From contig ONTS01000025.1 of NCBI GenBank assembly GCA_900320845.1, positions 1 through 32,086 on the forward strand: 32,086 nucleotides of DNA. Reading direction: 5' to 3'. Positions within the stretch are counted from its first letter, which is position 1, and each line of letters begins with the position of its first letter. This document shows, one piece after another, positions 1-7,420 of this stretch. The stretch comes from an uncultured Prevotellaceae bacterium. Its GTDB lineage: Bacteria > Bacteroidota > Bacteroidia > Bacteroidales > Bacteroidaceae. The position numbers and the translations under genes were made by a program. The notes under the pieces are model-generated. The model was not told the DNA's origin. It saw only the letters and a program-made list of their open reading frames with translations, and did no database searches.

Positions 1-893
1 TATATTATAGCATTTATCTGCCTTCCTCAGGAACATCTTCAGGCATCTATGTCGTTTTGTCTCCTTCTTCGGCTGCTGAATACACCTTCAAGGCAAGACC
101 TATACCGTCGCTTAGAGGTGAGGATAAGGTTATCGTCCTCACTAAGACCGTTTCCAACTTGTCGCTTGCAGCCCAGAAGTTCTATCGTTCCACGCTTAAC
201 TTTGAGGCGGAAGTGTTTACATTCTCTCACTACACGTGGGATGCCAAGCAGTGGTATTGGTATCCTCAGGCCATGACACCTTCGAGCAGTACGACTTATC
301 CGACTGTAAATGGTCAAAGTAGCGATGGCTATCCTACATCTTCCGACCCCGACCGTTGGTACAACACCATTACCGGCACTGACGCCCACAGGGCCAACAA
401 CAGCGCTTGCCGCAGCGACGGCAGTGCTCTAAACATGCCTTGCTACTATGCCATGACCTGGTATTTGTCCGACGATGTGTATTGGGATGAAGAGACGACC
501 GTTTGGATTTTGGGAGGTCTTTTCTACGATGGCGGTATTTGGTTGAAGCGTTGGGACAAGATTTCCGGCAAGCCCTCAGGTGCCTCCATCACCAGTTGCT
601 CCTCCTTCAGCGGCACCACCCTTAAGACTCCTCCGACTATCGGCAAGCCTTCCAACACCGCCGACTACTTCTTCCTGCCCGCTATGGGCTTCTACAGAAA
701 TGGTACGTTGATCTTCCTAGGTACGGGCGGCTACTACTGGTCGTCGTCGGCGATGTTAGGCACAACCGGCAACGGCTACGGCCTGATCTTCGACAGTGGC
801 AGAGTGCTCGTCGGCAGCAACGACTACTTCGGCCTCCGCCACTTCGGCTACGTGGCCGGCTCCCGCCCCGGAGGCGCTCAGTGGTTTAAATAA
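1..893 (+). CDS. Partial surface protein with FISUMP/C-type-lectin-like C-terminus (5' end outside window)
   Basis: The frame is open from base 3 to the TAA at 891-893, so the start lies left of the window; the TTG at 57 is only an internal codon. The visible ~296 residues include a segment rich in Trp, Tyr, Ser and Thr, then the pattern FFLPAMGFY, GYYWSSSA and YGLIFDSGRV near the C-terminus. This Tyr-Trp-Ser-Ser-Ser block with the following aromatic and small residues is typical of the FISUMP/DUF1566-like fold, related to C-type lectin domains, found at the ends of Bacteroidales cell-surface and fimbrillin-like proteins. The role is probably surface binding or adhesion, but no ligand can be named. 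The last residues (RHFGYVAGSRPGG) depart from the usual family ending. The signal peptide or lipobox cannot be seen. I am fairly sure of the frame and moderately sure of the family. Confidence 0.75.
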   Translation, partial: YYSIYLPSSGTSSGIYVVLSPSSAAEYTFKARPIPSLRGEDKVIVLTKTVSNLSLAAQKFYRSTLNFEAEVFTFSHYTWDAKQWYWYPQAMTPSSSTTYPTVNGQSSDGYPTSSDPDRWYNTITGTDAHRANNSACRSDGSALNMPCYYAMTWYLSDDVYWDEETTVWILGGLFYDGGIWLKRWDKISGKPSGASITSCSSFSGTTLKTPPTIGKPSNTADYFFLPAMGFYRNGTLIFLGTGGYYWSSSAMLGTTGNGYGLIFDSGRVLVGSNDYFGLRHFGYVAGSRPGGAQWFK

Positions 894-984
894 ATTGAGA
901 CGTTTCCTCGCCATGGCAGCCCCGATAAGCGAAGCGCATATGCCTCTTTATCTCTTTGTCTCTTTGTTTTTTCTCCGCCTTTCT

Positions 985-1002
985 GCCCTGCCGTAGGCGG
1001 GC
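985..1002. other. GC-rich hairpin after the surface-protein gene
   Basis: GCCC-T-GCC, loop GTA, GGC-GGGC forms a 7-bp stem with one bulged T. It lies about 90 bases after the stop of the surface-protein gene and is followed by more GC-rich sequence and then A-rich sequence. No T-run follows on either strand, so it is not a convincing terminator. Confidence 0.35.
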
Positions 1003-1058
1003 CGGGGCGTAGAAAAACCGCGTGAGAAACATATCTTTTTTATTATTAGTTTCTTAGC

Positions 1059-1089
1059 ATCGTCCTCCTTCGCGAGAAAGGGGGACGAT
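1059..1089. terminator. Hairpin between convergent genes, probable terminator
   Basis: ATCGTCCTCCTT pairs with AAGGGGGACGAT in a stem of about 12 bp with one G-T pair, around a loop of GC and purines. It sits between the rightward surface-protein gene (stop 893) and the end of the leftward WYL gene (stop 1167), where a shared terminator is expected. There is no clean T-tract on either side, so termination is inferred from position and stem strength. Confidence 0.45.
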
Positions 1090-1166
1090 GTGTTAATTAG
1101 GGTATTGCATCTATATCAATCAACGTCAACAGTCATCCGTGCAGTTCATGTATCGGTGTTCATCTG

Positions 1167-2075
1167 TCACTTTCCTACATATTGGCGTAGTGCTTGTCTC
1201 ATTTCTTTCACCACTTGTTGTTTCAGCCATTTAGGTTCACGCACCTCCACGGTGGCCCCCATAGAGAGCAGGTGGTAGACAAAGTCGGGCGTGATGCGCA
1301 GACGGTATTCGTAGTCGTCGTAGGCATCGGTGGTATGTATCAGTCGTTGGCTGTGGTGCAGGGGCAGGTCGTCGATATAGTGTCGCTGATAGCCCTTGAA
1401 GCGTAGCACGACGTGCTCGAGTGGCTGTCGCTGGTCGGTGATGACGCCGAAATATTCGTCGAAGTAGTCGGCAGGGCTGAAGTCGGGGTTGGGCGTGAAG
1501 GTATCGGGACGTATCTCCACCTCCACCATGCGGTCGATGGCAAACACCGCCATGAAGTCGTCGTCGAATCGACCGAGCAGGTACCATCGTTGTCGGAAGA
1601 GCTTCAGGCATAGTGGCTCTACGTCGTGTTCCTTGGCCTCGGCGGTGTTGTATTTCTGGTAGGTGATGTGCACGCGGTGGTTGGTCTTCATGGCTCGGAT
1701 GATCAGGTGCAGCAGTTCGTTGTCGGCCAGCACGGGTTCTATCAGTATGCGCTCTTGCAGTGCGCATGCCTCATGCAGCAGCTGATTGACAGTGAGTGTG
1801 GAGAGCATCCATGTCTGCAGGCTGTCTTCGCTGAGCACGCGCCGATTGCCTATGCGGTAGCGGTAGCCGTTGCTGCGGTCGCACACCACATAGAGGCCGA
1901 AGATGTCTTCGATGGCGTCTTTGTGTCGGTTGAAGGTGGCACGGCTCAGCGGCTGGCCCTCGCTCAGGTCGCTGCGCAACCAGTGGTCTTGCAGTTCGGC
2001 AAAGCTGAGACCGCGCTGACTGTTGAGCGCATTCACCAGCCAGATGTATTGACGTAAGAGAAGCGATATCTTCAC
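1167..2075 (-). CDS. WYL-domain transcriptional regulator
   Basis: This 302-residue protein has an N-terminal winged-helix-like segment (about 1-60, with SRATFNRHKDAIEDIFG resembling a recognition region) and a WYL ligand-sensing domain around 125-190, with the signature triad W164-Y165-L166 in RQRWYLLGRF. The C-terminal ~90 residues fit the WCX extension. The start is GTG at 2075; going upstream in frame no ATG occurs before a stop, and GTG gives the usual MKISLLLRQY beginning. WYL regulators bind DNA and often sense nucleic acid or nucleotide ligands. The gene is last in the prmA-rsmF-thyA-folA series, 13 bases after the folA stop, so it is probably co-transcribed. Its target is unknown. 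Confidence 0.88.
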   Translation of the reverse strand: MKISLLLRQYIWLVNALNSQRGLSFAELQDHWLRSDLSEGQPLSRATFNRHKDAIEDIFGLYVVCDRSNGYRYRIGNRRVLSEDSLQTWMLSTLTVNQLLHEACALQERILIEPVLADNELLHLIIRAMKTNHRVHITYQKYNTAEAKEHDVEPLCLKLFRQRWYLLGRFDDDFMAVFAIDRMVEVEIRPDTFTPNPDFSPADYFDEYFGVITDQRQPLEHVVLRFKGYQRHYIDDLPLHHSQRLIHTTDAYDDYEYRLRITPDFVYHLLSMGATVEVREPKWLKQQVVKEMRQALRQYVGK

Positions 2076-2088
2076 TATGGAGCAGAGG

Positions 2089-2574
2089 TTACAAGTGTTT
2101 TTCGTAGGTGGCTATCCAGAAGGGATAGGCGTGCTGCTCGTTGCTTGGGTGGTAGGTGCGTTTGGTGCAGCGCCATGCGTCGAAGGCCGGGAAGAAGGCA
2201 TCGGCCTCTTCCGTCACGTCGTCGACGATGGTGAGCAGCAACTTGTCGGCCTGGTCGAGCAGTTGCGCATAGATGGATGCGCCGCCGATGACGTACACCT
2301 GCTCGTCGTCGTGGCATGCGTGCAGTGCCTCGTCAAGCGTGGGATAGCATTCGGCACCATCGATGTGCCGGAGGCTGCTGCTCACCACGATGTTGCGGCG
2401 GTGGGGCAGAGCTCCTTTGGGCAGAGAGTCGAAGGTCTTCCGACCCATCAGCACGGTATGTCCGCTGGTGGTGGCACGGAAGTGGCGCATGTCGTCGGGC
2501 AGGCGATAGAGCAGTGCATTGTTGTTGCCCAATGCGCGGTTGTGGGAGATGGAGGCAATGAGGATGAGTGGCAT
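2089..2574 (-). CDS. folA: Dihydrofolate reductase
   Basis: The 161-residue protein has normal length for a bacterial DHFR, which reduces dihydrofolate to tetrahydrofolate with NADPH in the cytoplasm. The substrate and cofactor motifs are in order: NRALGNNNALLYRLPDDM at 12-29 (catalytic acid probably D28), the GHTVLMGRKTFDSLP block around 38-52, and YVIGGASIY around 94-102. The frame remains open far upstream through antisense of thyA, but the ATG at 2574 gives the correct N-terminus MPLILIASI. It lies 32 bases after thyA on the same strand. FolA recycles the dihydrofolate that ThyA produces, so the pairing is functional. Nothing suggests a resistance-type enzyme. Confidence 0.97.
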   Translation of the reverse strand: MPLILIASISHNRALGNNNALLYRLPDDMRHFRATTSGHTVLMGRKTFDSLPKGALPHRRNIVVSSSLRHIDGAECYPTLDEALHACHDDEQVYVIGGASIYAQLLDQADKLLLTIVDDVTEEADAFFPAFDAWRCTKRTYHPSNEQHAYPFWIATYEKHL

Positions 2575-2606
2575 ATCTCGGCAGATTGTTATGCGGAAGG
2601 ATGAGT

Positions 2607-3401
2607 CTACACTGCTACGGGAGCGGCGATGTGCGGGTAGGGGTCGTATCCCTCCAGTTGGAAGTCGTCGTATTGGAAGTCGAAGATGGATTTCACGTCG
2701 GGGTTGATGTGCATTGTGGGCAGTGGGCGTGGTGTGCGTGTCAGTTGCAGTCGGGCTTGCTCCAGGTGGTTGAGATAGAGATGTGTGTCGCCTGTGGTGT
2801 GCACAAAGTCGCCTGGCTGTAGTCCTGTCACCTGCGCCATCATCATGGTGAGCAGCGCATAGGAGGCAATGTTGAACGGCAGTCCGAGGAAGGTGTCGGC
2901 GCTGCGCTGGTAGAGTTGCAGGCTCAGACGGCCGTCGGCCACGTAGAACTGGAACAGGCTGTGGCAGGGTGGCAGTGCCATGCGGTCTACCTCCGCCACA
3001 TTCCATGCGCTCACCATCATGCGGCGCGAGTCGGGTGTGGTGCGTATCATCTGTTCCACCTGTGCTATCTGGTCGATGGTGCCCCCTTCGTAGTCGGGCC
3101 ATGAGCGCCATTGATGCCCATAGACAGGACCGAGCTCGCCCTCGGCATCGGCCCACTCGTCCCAGATGCTCACGCCGTGCTCCTTCAGGTAGCCGATGTT
3201 GGTGTCGCCACGCAGAAACCACAGCAGCTCGTAGATGATGGAACGCAGATGCAGCTTCTTGGTGGTGAGCAGCGGAAAGCCTTCTTGAAGGTTGAAGCGC
3301 ATCTGGTGTCCGAACACCGACAGTGTGCCGGTGCCTGTGCGGTCGGTCTTCTTCACTCCCTCGTCGAGGATGCGTTGCAGCAGGTTGAGGTAGGGTTGCA
3401 T
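2607..3401 (-). CDS. thyA: Thymidylate synthase
   Basis: The 264-residue protein has the length of E. coli ThyA and aligns with it almost without gaps. ThyA converts dUMP to dTMP using 5,10-methylene-tetrahydrofolate and releases dihydrofolate. Visible motifs are the phosphate-binding [11 protein letters not shown] at 21-31, the catalytic Cys146 in [30 protein letters not shown] for dUMP contact, and HLYLNHLEQ. The C-terminus ends PVAV, close to the usual APVAI. It starts 25 bases after the rsmF stop and precedes folA. It is the classical folate-dependent enzyme, not the flavin-dependent ThyX. Confidence 0.98.
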   Translation of the reverse strand: MQPYLNLLQRILDEGVKKTDRTGTGTLSVFGHQMRFNLQEGFPLLTTKKLHLRSIIYELLWFLRGDTNIGYLKEHGVSIWDEWADAEGELGPVYGHQWRSWPDYEGGTIDQIAQVEQMIRTTPDSRRMMVSAWNVAEVDRMALPPCHSLFQFYVADGRLSLQLYQRSADTFLGLPFNIASYALLTMMMAQVTGLQPGDFVHTTGDTHLYLNHLEQARLQLTRTPRPLPTMHINPDVKSIFDFQYDDFQLEGYDPYPHIAAPVAV

Positions 3402-3426
3402 GATGTAGAGTGTGTAGGTATGTTGT

Positions 3427-4878
3427 TTAACTTCCGGATTTTCTTATTCGCCAGTGTTGCGGATAGAGGTTGTTGGCACGGTTGCCTAAGTTTTTCACGA
3501 AGCCCAGCGGTACACCATTATATAATAATAGAATAAATCCTTTTGGCGTATCGGCAGGCAGCTGTGTGCTCTCGGCTCGCAAGTAACTCAGTGCCAGTGT
3601 TGTGTCAATGCTACATGTGTCGAATACTTTCTGTCTAAGCTGTGTCGACATTGCCAGTCCTTGGTGTGGCACCAAGGTGTTGCCTTTGCGTGTGGCGAGC
3701 ACGATGCCTGCTCCGAGCAGGTGCAGATGCTGACGGATGCGTTGCAGCAGGGGCATCCATTGTCGGCGAAGGGCTACTGCCGTATCGTCCATAGGTAGTA
3801 TATCGAAAGCGTCGCCCTGTCTGAGCCACGAGTGCAGCGTTGCCTGTTCGCTGTCGGTGAAGCCTTTCGCCGTAGCTTTACTCTTTTGCCTGTGGCGTTG
3901 CGAGGTGGTGTTCTTCATGTATAGCAGCGGGTTGATGTCGGTGTCGTGGCTCTGGCTTGTTGAGCCTGTGCTGCCTTTGCGCAGCACTGCCATGAACAAC
4001 CCCTCACCCCGTGTGCGGTGGGGCAGGAAGCGGTAGGCATGGCGACAGGCATCAGTGTCTACCGATGGGCTGATGTTCCATGCGTCGTCCACGCTGACGG
4101 GAAGCGTTTCGGCACCATAGGTGGAGGTCATCCAGCGTATGTTGTCTTCGTTTTCGAGTCGATTGAGAGTGCAGGTGGAGTATATCAGCAGTCCACCTTC
4201 GCGAAGACAGTGCCACGCATGGGCTAATATGTCGCGCTGTCGCGCTGCGCAGGTGTCCACATAGTCTGCCGACCATTGCTCAATGGCTACCGGCTCCTTA
4301 CGGAACATGCCTTCGCCCGAGCATGGAGCATCGCACAAAATGACATCAAACAGCAGTCCGCTTCGGCTGTAATCTTCGGGCATGTTCTGCGTCACCATGC
4401 AGTCTGGGTGTCCCCATTTCTGTATATTCTCAAGCAGAATGTTGGCGCGTCGGTGTACCGGTTCGTTGGCAATGAGCAGACTTCCCTCGGGCAGTGCCGT
4501 CCTTGCCAGCGTAGCTTTGCCTCCCGGTGCGGCACACAGATCGAGCATGAGCGCAGGTTTTCCGACATACTGACGCAGCACAGTGTGCAGAAACATCGAC
4601 GCTGCTTCCTGCACATAGTATGTGCCGGCATGTAGCAGTGGGTCGTTGATAAATGACGGGCGTCCCTGCAGATAGCGTCCATCGTCGCACCAAGGCACAT
4701 CGTCCGCCATGGGTAGATGGCTCCACAGGCTGGGAGTTGATGGCAGGGTGGATATCTTCTGTCTGTTGATGCGCACACTGGTGGTGGCGCCGCACTCTAA
4801 CGAAGCCAACAGCGACGTGCCTTCAGCGGTGCCGAAGGTGCGGAGTATCATGTCGGTGAAGTGGGCGGGCAGGGTCAT
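3427..4878 (-). CDS. rsmF: RsmF-like 16S rRNA (cytosine-C5) methyltransferase, NOL1/NOP2/sun family
   Basis: This 483-residue protein carries the S-adenosylmethionine site [11 protein letters not shown] (113-123), the PCSGEG motif with Cys186, and STCTL with Cys236. The TC cysteine is the usual nucleophile on cytosine C6, and the PC cysteine helps release the product. The C-terminal ~150 residues resemble the RNA-binding extension of RsmF/YebU, and the total length matches that family (about 480). The exact rRNA position modified is inferred by homology and could differ in Bacteroidales. It starts 17 bases after prmA and is followed by thyA. Confidence 0.9.
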   Translation of the reverse strand: MTLPAHFTDMILRTFGTAEGTSLLASLECGATTSVRINRQKISTLPSTPSLWSHLPMADDVPWCDDGRYLQGRPSFINDPLLHAGTYYVQEAASMFLHTVLRQYVGKPALMLDLCAAPGGKATLARTALPEGSLLIANEPVHRRANILLENIQKWGHPDCMVTQNMPEDYSRSGLLFDVILCDAPCSGEGMFRKEPVAIEQWSADYVDTCAARQRDILAHAWHCLREGGLLIYSTCTLNRLENEDNIRWMTSTYGAETLPVSVDDAWNISPSVDTDACRHAYRFLPHRTRGEGLFMAVLRKGSTGSTSQSHDTDINPLLYMKNTTSQRHRQKSKATAKGFTDSEQATLHSWLRQGDAFDILPMDDTAVALRRQWMPLLQRIRQHLHLLGAGIVLATRKGNTLVPHQGLAMSTQLRQKVFDTCSIDTTLALSYLRAESTQLPADTPKGFILLLYNGVPLGFVKNLGNRANNLYPQHWRIRKSGS

Positions 4879-4895
4879 CGGGCAGAATATAGGTC

Positions 4896-5762
4896 TTACT
4901 TGTTATCGTCGTGGCAGAATGTCATGGCAGTCCACTCATCGGTGTGTGTCTCGTCGGTGGCACGCATGCCGTTGTCGGCAGCCGCCTGCACGATGTGTGA
5001 CACGTCGTCGGCGAGGAATCCACTCAGCTGTAGCACGCCGTCAGGCTTCAGCAAGGCTGCAAAGGCAGCCATGTCGCCCAGCAGCACGTTACGGTTGATG
5101 TTGGCAAGCACAATATCGGCAGTGCCCATCATGTCGGAAACGATGCTGATGTCGCCGTGTCTGATGTCGAGATGCACACCATTGGCTTCAGCATTGTGGG
5201 CAGCGCTGTCCACACTCCACTTGTCGATGTCGTATGCCACAATCCGCTGTGCCCCTTGTTTGGCGGCAACTATGGCGAGGAGACCTGTGCCCGTGCCGCA
5301 GTCTACCACTGTGGCGCCGTCGGTATGTTGTTGAAGCAGGGTGCGCAGCATCATTTGTGTGGTGGCGTGTGTGGCAGTACCGAACGCCTGTGTAGCGCGG
5401 ATGCTAACACAGAGGGGAAAGGCTGCTGTGACATCGGGATCGGGTTGATGGCGCTCATCAACCACGATGCACTGCCCGTCGATGACGATAGGCGGAAATC
5501 CGGTCTCCTCCCATGTGGCGTTCCAGTTGGTATCGGGTAACGGTTCTGATGTTGTAGCTATTTCAACACCAGCTTCGTGCATGACGGCAGCGATACGTTC
5601 GTCGGCTTCAGAGGAATGCTGCGCAGCGTCAATGTAGCCAGTCATGCCAGTGGCGGTGTACTCAAAGCCCTCGTAACCTTCTTCGGCAGCGAAGGCTGAC
5701 AACAATTCACACGCCCATTCTTCCGGGGGAGTGAGCGCAAAGTGGGTGCGGATGTACTGCAT
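4896..5762 (-). CDS. prmA: Ribosomal protein L11 methyltransferase
   Basis: The 288-residue protein trimethylates ribosomal protein L11 from S-adenosylmethionine. Motifs are AFGTATHATTQ (126-136), the SAM-binding loop VVDCGTGTGLLAI (152-164), YDID at 177-180, and NINRNVLL (221-228), which is the PrmA form of motif IV. The N-terminal ~110 residues are the poorly conserved substrate-recognition domain. The frame is open further upstream to 6032, but that stretch has no PrmA similarity and overlaps the palindromic repeat, so the ATG at 5762 was chosen. It is the first gene of the leftward prmA-rsmF-thyA-folA-WYL cluster. Confidence 0.95.
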   Translation of the reverse strand: MQYIRTHFALTPPEEWACELLSAFAAEEGYEGFEYTATGMTGYIDAAQHSSEADERIAAVMHEAGVEIATTSEPLPDTNWNATWEETGFPPIVIDGQCIVVDERHQPDPDVTAAFPLCVSIRATQAFGTATHATTQMMLRTLLQQHTDGATVVDCGTGTGLLAIVAAKQGAQRIVAYDIDKWSVDSAAHNAEANGVHLDIRHGDISIVSDMMGTADIVLANINRNVLLGDMAAFAALLKPDGVLQLSGFLADDVSHIVQAAADNGMRATDETHTDEWTAMTFCHDDNK

Positions 5763-5911
5763 GCGGTTGCTGTTTTGTTTAGCAAAGGTCGGCAAAGTAG
5801 CGGGGAGTGCAAAGTAAAGGAGAAACTTTTTTTCCCATCGGAAGAGTAAAGGCAAGCCATGTCGGATAAGATAATAATAATGACGGGCAGGCAAGCAACG
5901 TATAGTAGAAA

Positions 5912-5956
5912 ACCAAAGTCGTCGACTTTGGTGACCAATCTTGACGACTTTAGTTT
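5912..5956 (+). repeat. 45-bp palindromic intergenic repeat, copy A
   Basis: The first 21 bases form a perfect inverted repeat (ACCAAAGTCG, centre T, CGACTTTGGT) at 5912-5932. A spacer with GACCAATCTT follows, then a second GACGACTTTAGT. The whole unit matches the reverse complement of copy B (20950-20994) over the full 45 bases with only a few differences, and its right half matches copy C (31728-31752). Confidence 0.85.
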
Positions 5957-6240
5957 GCAAGCGTTCGCCATTCCCCATCCAACTGTATCCCACCTGCTTG
6001 ACAGTCGGCCCCCGACAGGTAGACAAGGTCATAGATTTTGTCTATCCATATCTCAGATTTTGCCTCTTCTTCGTGCAGCGAGTTCGTCGGTGTCTGTACT
6101 GCTTTGGAGCGTGTGCACAAAGCTTTCCAACGATGGCGGATGCTGACAGATGCCCGTGCCGAATGGGTTTATACAAGTATGGCTGCCCGACGAAGAAATA
6201 AAAAATAGGAAAAAGCCTACTGCCGTTTAGGGTTTTTCCC

Positions 6241-6248
6241 TAACTTTG
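6241..6248 (+). promoter_or_regulatory. Putative -7 element for the gene at 6334
   Basis: TAACTTTG fits the Bacteroidales -7 consensus TAnnTTTG. No good TTTG lies 19-21 bases upstream. Transcription from here would give a leader of about 80 bases before the ATG at 6334. Confidence 0.5.
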
Positions 6249-6333
6249 CCCTGAATGTATGCGTACTTTTGCTCACGTAAAAATGTATGTCAATCCGATT
6301 TCAGAAATATAATAACTTAAAACAAAACCGAAT

Positions 6334-7350
6334 ATGAAACGTTTTCTTTTGTTCAGTGCAGCCATGATGCTACTCATGCCACTGAAGAGTATGGCGCAGA
6401 ACGATGATATCTACTTCGTTCCGACAAAGAAGGAAAAAACTAAGTGTGTTCGGGAGAATAACGTAACCCGCACACCTGTGTATAGCGTAGGTACAGAGCG
6501 CGATGTGGACGAATATAACCGTCGCACCTACCGCAGCTCGTATGTACGACTGGACAATGACTCTACAGGTGACGACATCATCGATTTCGACAGTGATAGC
6601 ACCCTGCCCGACACACTCTACCTCTATGAGGAAGAAAGTGGCTTTGGCGACAGCGACTACTACTACAGCCGTATGATGAGCCGTTTCGACGACTTCTACG
6701 GATGGTATCCCTACTACTATCGCAGCCGCTTGTATTGGGACTATCCTTGGTGGCGCGGTCCCTATTGGAATTATTCCTCCTTCTGGTATGATCCTTGGTA
6801 TGACCCATGGGGTTATGGCTGGTACGGAGGCTATAACCGATGGTGGTATCCTTATTCCTACTACGGATTCTATGGTGGGTATACTCCCTGGATTGGTTGG
6901 AGAGGCCATACCGGCACACGCAACCATGGTAACATCGGAGGGCACCACAGCACAGTGACCGATAATGGCAATCGTCATTTCGGTTCACACAACTCACATT
7001 CTTCACGCCCTGTGAATATCACTACAGGCACCTTCGGATCACGCCGACCCTCAAGTACTGTCAGAGACGATCGTAGAGGCAATACCACCTTTGGAGGAAG
7101 CCGAGCTAACGGTACGTCAAGAATCAACCGTTCTGAAACCCTCAATAGAGGTACAGACACACACTTCGGAAACTCAAGAAGCGAAACCACTGAAAACCAT
7201 TCCTACGACTTTGGCAGATCTTCGACACGCAGTAGCAACTACGGAGGCAGCAGAAGCGGCGGCAGTTTCGGAGGCGGTAGTTTTGGTGCCGGTAGTCGAA
7301 GCGGTGGCGCCCGAGTAGGCGGAGGTGGACACTTCGGAGGAAGACGATAG
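6334..7350 (+). CDS. Secreted Tyr/Trp-rich and Gly/Ser/Arg-rich protein of unknown function
   Basis: The 338-residue protein starts with a clear signal peptide (KR, then a hydrophobic run, cleavage likely after SMAQ at 19-22). A polar, acidic section follows to about residue 108. Residues 109-190 are extraordinarily rich in Tyr, Trp, Pro and Gly (for example YGWYPYYYRSRLYWDYPWW). The remainder to the C-terminus is low-complexity Gly, Ser, Arg, His and Asn, ending in GGGGHFGGRR. There is no recognisable catalytic domain, beta-barrel end or lipobox. It precedes a FadL-like barrel by 70 bases on the same strand, a pairing I associate with other Bacteroidales genomes, so both may act at the outer membrane. 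A structural or aggregation-prone role is possible, but the function is unknown. Confidence 0.88.
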   Translation: MKRFLLFSAAMMLLMPLKSMAQNDDIYFVPTKKEKTKCVRENNVTRTPVYSVGTERDVDEYNRRTYRSSYVRLDNDSTGDDIIDFDSDSTLPDTLYLYEEESGFGDSDYYYSRMMSRFDDFYGWYPYYYRSRLYWDYPWWRGPYWNYSSFWYDPWYDPWGYGWYGGYNRWWYPYSYYGFYGGYTPWIGWRGHTGTRNHGNIGGHHSTVTDNGNRHFGSHNSHSSRPVNITTGTFGSRRPSSTVRDDRRGNTTFGGSRANGTSRINRSETLNRGTDTHFGNSRSETTENHSYDFGRSSTRSSNYGGSRSGGSFGGGSFGAGSRSGGARVGGGGHFGGRR

Positions 7351-7420
7351 TGGACAGCCGATAAATATTATAGTATAGTGAACATAAACAGCATACGTTA
7401 ACAATTAATACCATACGATA

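Larger units (their letters stand above)
5763..6333. other. 571-bp divergent intergenic region
   Basis: This stretch separates leftward prmA from the rightward gene at 6334. It holds palindromic repeat copy A (5912-5956), a short inverted repeat GTCGG/CCGAC at 6004-6016, a TAGACAA/TTGTCTA inverted repeat at 6020-6044, and a -7 element for the rightward gene at 6241. Near prmA two TACTTTG repeats occur on the minus strand (5793-5799 and 5810-5816), one mismatch from a Bacteroidales -7 element. Open frames exist but look non-coding. Confidence 0.6.

Noticed and set aside
2089-3222. A 377-codon leftward frame covering folA and part of thyA
   Set aside because: Only the last 161 codons resemble a protein (DHFR). 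The rest is the wrong frame of thyA; the true start is the ATG at 2574.
5763-6032. An N-terminal extension of prmA upstream of 5762
   Set aside because: The extra residues have no PrmA similarity and run through repeat copy A; the family's N-terminus begins at MQYIRTHFAL.
5859-6201. Short rightward frames in the prmA upstream region
   Set aside because: They translate the palindromic repeat and spacer sequence and show no recognisable domain.
6370-6978. A 202-codon antisense frame within the aromatic-rich gene
   Set aside because: It is an artefact of the skewed codon composition of the sense gene, with no signal or domain.
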